A stretch of DNA of 64,000 bases from an uncultured Prevotellaceae bacterium (GTDB lineage: Bacteria > Bacteroidota > Bacteroidia > Bacteroidales > Muribaculaceae), in assembly GCA_900318335.1 (NCBI GenBank), contig ONKF01000008.1, forward strand, positions 1 through 64,000, given 5' to 3'. The stretch's first letter is position 1. Each line of letters begins with the position of its first letter. The notes beneath the pieces are model-generated. The model had not been told where the DNA came from. It was given only the letters and a program-made list of their open reading frames with translations, and ran no database searches. The translations under genes were made by a program, and so were the position numbers. Positions 60,622 through 64,000 of the stretch are shown in pieces.

Positions 60622-62621
60622 GGCTTGGAACTATACAACAATACAGGTAATACGAGCGTTCCCGGTGAAGCCTGGCCCGTCAGCGACAAGGTCAGGGTGC
60701 GTGCCCTTACCGCCATCGGTGCGGCAGCCAGTGGCTGTGACACCTCACCACTGACGACAATGGTGCTCACGGCACAGTCCTGGGCCATGATACCTCGTTG
60801 CCCCGTCACGCCGAGTGTCAAGTCCACATCACTGCCGGTCACGTGCCACACCACCCGCTTGACGGCACGTGCCAGCAGCGGGTCGAGCGCGATGGGATGA
60901 GTGAGCCACTGCACAGGCACCACCCCGCGTGTCTGCTCCTGCTCCAGGTCAAGCACGCTCCCCGATGCCGTTACCGCCACGGCATGCTGCGGGTCGCTCA
61001 AGAGTTGAACGACCTCGATAGAGCGGCGGCTCATCCTGCCACTACCCATCATCACCAGCGGATTGTCCTGCGACGGCAGCATCCACAACTCGCCATGGGC
61101 ATTGCACCATGCCATGGCCACACAGTCCACGTCACGCTGGCACACGGTCAATGCCGCCCCACTCAGGCGGCACAAATGGCCATGACGCGAAATGAACCAG
61201 ATGTCGCGCCCACCCTCGACAGGCCCAACCGCTGCGTCAATCACCGTACGGTCAACCAAGCGTGCCTCGCCGAGGGTGCCCGATGCGCTGCTCTGGGGAA
61301 TGGCATAGATGCCATCGTCGGTGAAGACATAGACTGGATATCGGCCAAAACCGCCCGAATACAACGGCCGCGTGACCACAGCCAGCGCTAGCGGACGCGC
61401 CCCTAACACCAATCGGCGATGCGCCTCGACCAGGGCATTGCCCGGGGCACTCACAATCACTGCGCCATCGCCCGTGCAGCAATACAACCGGCCACCCGCT
61501 GCAGTCGAGCACACAACATTCCCGACGCTATTCATCGTGCCCACCGCGGCACATTGCTCGTTGGTCATCGACTGCAGCAGCAATGGCGCCGTGAAGTCGC
61601 TGCCGGTCATGTGGGCCGACACTGGCGCTGTGGCTATCACTTGCCATGGTGAGGAAGCCAACTGAGTCGCAATAGCGTCAGCGCTATGACGGGCCAAACC
61701 CATCTCCAGCACATACTCACGTGGCGTGGTCGTGCGTATCAGGCATCGGTAGTCGAGCGAGCGGGTTGCGGTGAGCAGATTGGCCTCACGGGTCGCCAGC
61801 ACGTCAACACCCGCGACAAGCGGCAACCACTCGGAAGCGATATCCCGCCCCACAGTAATGCCGAGTGCATAATGGACAAACGGCAGACGGGTCGCTTCGA
61901 TACCCATGAAACCGCTGCCGCCCGTGGTTACGTTGGCAGCAATGCGGTCGGCATTGACCAGCGTTTCATCACCCACACGGCAGGGATCGCTCATCCACAG
62001 GTAAGTCCCATCCTTGAGGCGAACGGCCCAACGCACCAGCATCGGCGCCGTGTGGCGCCCCTCGGCAAGGGCATCGGCCCTCAGTGCCGACCAGGCCGTG
62101 TTGAGCATGCGTGCCAGCGCGATGGTATCGGCAGCCGCCAGCGGAGCGCGCCACTGGCTATAGGGCTCAGCAAAGGTATAGGCCTCGATATCGGCGCTCG
62201 ATGTGGCACAGGTGGCGGTAAAACTCAACTGTGGGATGGCATCGGCTGGATCAAGCACGACCCAACCACTCCCTGACGGGAACAGATAGGTGAAACCGTT
62301 ACTGGTGACGACGACAATCACGCTGCCGATGGAATGGGCATTCAGGATGGTACCCTCGACAGTGGCTACCACCCTGCCGTCAATCTTGACCTCATGCCCA
62401 CGGCACGTCACATCATGTCCGCCAGTGATGAGCAGCAGACGCTCCCCAGCCCCAATCCGCCTCACCGCCATGGGATTGCCTGTCACTTGCAGGGAGTCTT
62501 CCTGCTCCCGCACATTGATAGCGACGGCAGCTTCGCCCGTCACCGTCGCTTCGCGGTTGACGCGAGGGACACTGCCCCTGGGCACTACAACCGTCTGTTT
62601 CATTGCTTGTTGTTTCTTCAT
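60618..62621 (-). CDS. Virion-like beta-rich protein, 667 residues
   Basis: There is no confident family match. The sequence is almost entirely beta, with repeated short units (GRLYCCTGDGAVIVS, YPVYVFTDDGIYAIP, RDIWFISRHGHLCRL, GELWMLPSQDNPLVM; about residues 380-560) suggestive of a beta-propeller, as in the gp10 tail-hub protein of P22-like phages. It is coupled to the terminase gene by ATGA, so a structural or packaging role is likely. There is no signal peptide. ATG at 62603 is an alternative start. A host-type promoter precedes it. Confidence 0.55.
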   Translation of the reverse strand: MKKQQAMKQTVVVPRGSVPRVNREATVTGEAAVAINVREQEDSLQVTGNPMAVRRIGAGERLLLITGGHDVTCRGHEVKIDGRVVATVEGTILNAHSIGSVIVVVTSNGFTYLFPSGSGWVVLDPADAIPQLSFTATCATSSADIEAYTFAEPYSQWRAPLAAADTIALARMLNTAWSALRADALAEGRHTAPMLVRWAVRLKDGTYLWMSDPCRVGDETLVNADRIAANVTTGGSGFMGIEATRLPFVHYALGITVGRDIASEWLPLVAGVDVLATREANLLTATRSLDYRCLIRTTTPREYVLEMGLARHSADAIATQLASSPWQVIATAPVSAHMTGSDFTAPLLLQSMTNEQCAAVGTMNSVGNVVCSTAAGGRLYCCTGDGAVIVSAPGNALVEAHRRLVLGARPLALAVVTRPLYSGGFGRYPVYVFTDDGIYAIPQSSASGTLGEARLVDRTVIDAAVGPVEGGRDIWFISRHGHLCRLSGAALTVCQRDVDCVAMAWCNAHGELWMLPSQDNPLVMMGSGRMSRRSIEVVQLLSDPQHAVAVTASGSVLDLEQEQTRGVVPVQWLTHPIALDPLLARAVKRVVWHVTGSDVDLTLGVTGQRGIMAQDCAVSTIVVSGEVSQPLAAAPMAVRARTLTLSLTGQASPGTLVLPVLLYSSKP

Positions 62622-62661
62622 GGTAATCTGGTGTTATTATATTATATAATGTATAGCGGTA

Positions 62662-62694
62662 CAAAGGTAGCCACCCCACCCCATGCGCCACAAG
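62662..62694 (-). promoter_or_regulatory. Host-type promoter of the terminase operon
   Basis: On the minus strand CTTG (62691-62694), 21 bases, TACCTTTG (62662-62669). The predicted leader is about 35 bases. No operator-like repeats were seen. Confidence 0.6.
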
Positions 62695-62696
62695 CA

Positions 62697-62738
62697 CAAA
62701 AAGCAGGAGCCCCATCATTGGGACTCCTGCTTTTTATA
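62697..62738 (-). terminator. Terminator of the right-edge secreted protein gene
   Basis: On the minus strand the stem agcaggagtcc / ggggctcctgct is followed by TTTTT. It separates the dockerin-type gene from the terminase operon promoter, so the latter has its own start. Confidence 0.85.
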
Positions 62739-62761
62739 GGTTTCTTATTCTGCAGTTCTTA

Positions 62762-64000
62762 TCAGTCGGGCCAAACGCCGGTCAGCAAGTAGTCAATCAG
62801 AATGGTCACGTCAGTGATCGTGACAGCGCCGTCACGGTTGCAGTCAGAATTTGCAAAATTGATGGTATCCAATTCGCCAGACAGCAAAGGATCGATCAGT
62901 GCCGTTACGTCAGCAATGTTCACCTTGCCATTTTCGTCCACATCACCGAGTAGACCCGAACCAGGAAGGGCAAACGTTTTGCCGTCGGTGAAATACAGCT
63001 TGTTGTTACGCCAACCAGAGGCTACAGCACCAGAATTGTCATTGGGTACTGTCAGACCCCAAGAGATGAGGTCGGGGGTTGCCGTTGCCTGGTTGCCCAT
63101 AGTGCTGCCATTGGTGTTGTACCAAACGCCGTCACCATTGGGATAGTCCACATCAGCCACATCGCGGATAGGTTGGCCGGGAATTTCGGCAACTCCGTCG
63201 TTGTACAGCTCGATCTTGTTCTCACCCCAACCAAAACCGTAAAGGTTCATCACAAAGACCGTATCACCGGCCTGATACATGTACACGTCCACGATACTGG
63301 TCCTGCCGGTCTGGGCATCGGTGAACTCGTGCTTGCCATTGGGAACCATCAGTCGGGTGTTACGGTAGATCATCGATACCGAGCGCATCGTGTCGGTATT
63401 CACGCGGCTCTGTCCATTATGGGTGATGGTAGTCGTTACCACGGTCTCGATGTAGTAGGCAAAGCCATCCACAATCTCAATCGAGCCATCGGAGTAGATA
63501 CGGCCGATCACATCGGCAAGATCGCCCTGATTGAGCACCCAAGCCTCGTTGACGATGTAATAATTTACAACGCTGTCGACGGTAGTCGTATAGGCGCCTA
63601 AAGTAGTCGTCTGGGTGCTGGTAGTGGTGGCAAACGGCTCATTGTTGGCCTCGAGCGTCACCCTGTTGATGTTATATTCCACCTTGACAGGCATGGACAC
63701 GTTATTCATAATCATGCCTCCCTCGATGTTCAAGTATCCTTCTTCTTCATCATTGACAAGGTTTACTGTCCAACCACCGATGTTGAACGGATCGTAGGGC
63801 TGGGCCTGTTTGGTGCCATTTGCCCCTTCCACCACCTCATAAGGGTGCAGGAAGCAAATCCTACTGCCAGACATCTGACCGAGGCTGATGCCAAAGGTCG
63901 ACTTCGGAGACACAGCATTAGACATCATGCGGTCCACGCTGGGTTGAATTGTGGGGAACGCTTGATTTACCCGAGGCACACCAGCCATGGCGGTCAGGCA
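62762..64000 (-). CDS. Secreted protein with dockerin-like C-terminus, 5' end outside the window
   Basis: At least 412 codons are visible. The frame is open through the window edge; the residues just inside (CLTAMAGVPRVNQAF) look like the end of a signal peptide, so the true start lies beyond 64000 and the ATG at 63988 is internal. The body is beta-rich and unrecognised. The C-terminus holds two dockerin-like repeats (GDVDENGKVNIADVTALIDPL and, after a spacer, DCNRDGAVTITDVTILIDYL) like those of the 42603 protein. A terminator follows. Confidence 0.75.
   Translation of the reverse strand, partial: CLTAMAGVPRVNQAFPTIQPSVDRMMSNAVSPKSTFGISLGQMSGSRICFLHPYEVVEGANGTKQAQPYDPFNIGGWTVNLVNDEEEGYLNIEGGMIMNNVSMPVKVEYNINRVTLEANNEPFATTTSTQTTTLGAYTTTVDSVVNYYIVNEAWVLNQGDLADVIGRIYSDGSIEIVDGFAYYIETVVTTTITHNGQSRVNTDTMRSVSMIYRNTRLMVPNGKHEFTDAQTGRTSIVDVYMYQAGDTVFVMNLYGFGWGENKIELYNDGVAEIPGQPIRDVADVDYPNGDGVWYNTNGSTMGNQATATPDLISWGLTVPNDNSGAVASGWRNNKLYFTDGKTFALPGSGLLGDVDENGKVNIADVTALIDPLLSGELDTINFANSDCNRDGAVTITDVTILIDYLLTGVWPD

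Overview
The window looks like chromosomal DNA of a gut Bacteroidales bacterium, probably of the Muribaculaceae/Prevotella side of the order (inference). The reasons are a SusC/SusD pair, a PorQ type IX secretion component, several secreted proteins ending in a type IX-like C-terminal tail, dockerin-like repeats, a hybrid two-component regulator, DUF4199/DUF6452/DUF6048 proteins, and repeated Bacteroidetes promoters (TTTG or TTG, about 20 bases, then TAnnTTTG). No rRNA, tRNA or CRISPR array was seen.

Layout. 1-2.6 kb (minus): a partial DUF4160 gene, a FISUMP-type lipoprotein, a membrane protein, a TfoX N-terminal protein and a 45-residue membrane peptide. 2.6-8 kb (minus): a carboxypeptidase-regulatory-domain protein, a CPBP protease, PorQ, DUF2007, MltG and ManA. 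8.2-15.2 kb (minus): a glycan utilisation locus reading SusC, SusD, GH18 lipoprotein, DUF1735/LamG lipoprotein, the order seen in loci that take N-glycans from glycoproteins. 15.4-22.4 kb (minus): a secreted protein, a Ca2+ P-type ATPase, a polyprenol-phosphate mannose synthase and a three-gene operon (unknown, flavodoxin, methyltransferase).

22.4-26.3 kb is an AT-rich island: a MITE-like element with 14-base perfect terminal inverted repeats, then one gene for a single-chain restriction-modification enzyme (nuclease, N6-methylase and specificity domain in one protein). The gene is bracketed by two different repeat types in mirror-image order.

26.3-30.1 kb (plus) is a phage-derived cassette: portal, small acidic protein, capsid-like protein and M15 peptidase. 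A second phage-derived operon lies at 58.7-62.6 kb (minus): a 667-residue beta-rich virion-like protein and an intact large terminase. About 28 kb of ordinary host genes separate them, and no integrase, replication, repressor or tail-fibre genes are visible. Together they resemble a dispersed, possibly domesticated packaging system (gene-transfer-agent-like). This is the most interesting item in the window, and it is an inference.

30.2-40.2 kb: AspT/YidE transporter, glycerate kinase, coiled-coil lipoprotein, RsmI, an acidic protein, DacB (PBP4), an HExxH protein, a membrane protein and a CapD-type dehydratase. 40.5-48.8 kb (plus): secreted and outer-membrane proteins (PCMD domains, beta-barrel, calycin-like, dockerin-like ends) and two tandem paralogous secreted proteins. 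48.9-57.4 kb: methionine-(R)-sulfoxide reductase, RarA, YraN, a hybrid two-component regulator (minus), then a tightly coupled DUF4199/GT2/DUF6452/DUF6048/44-residue operon. 57.7-58.7 kb is another tailed secreted protein. A dockerin-like secreted protein runs off the right edge.
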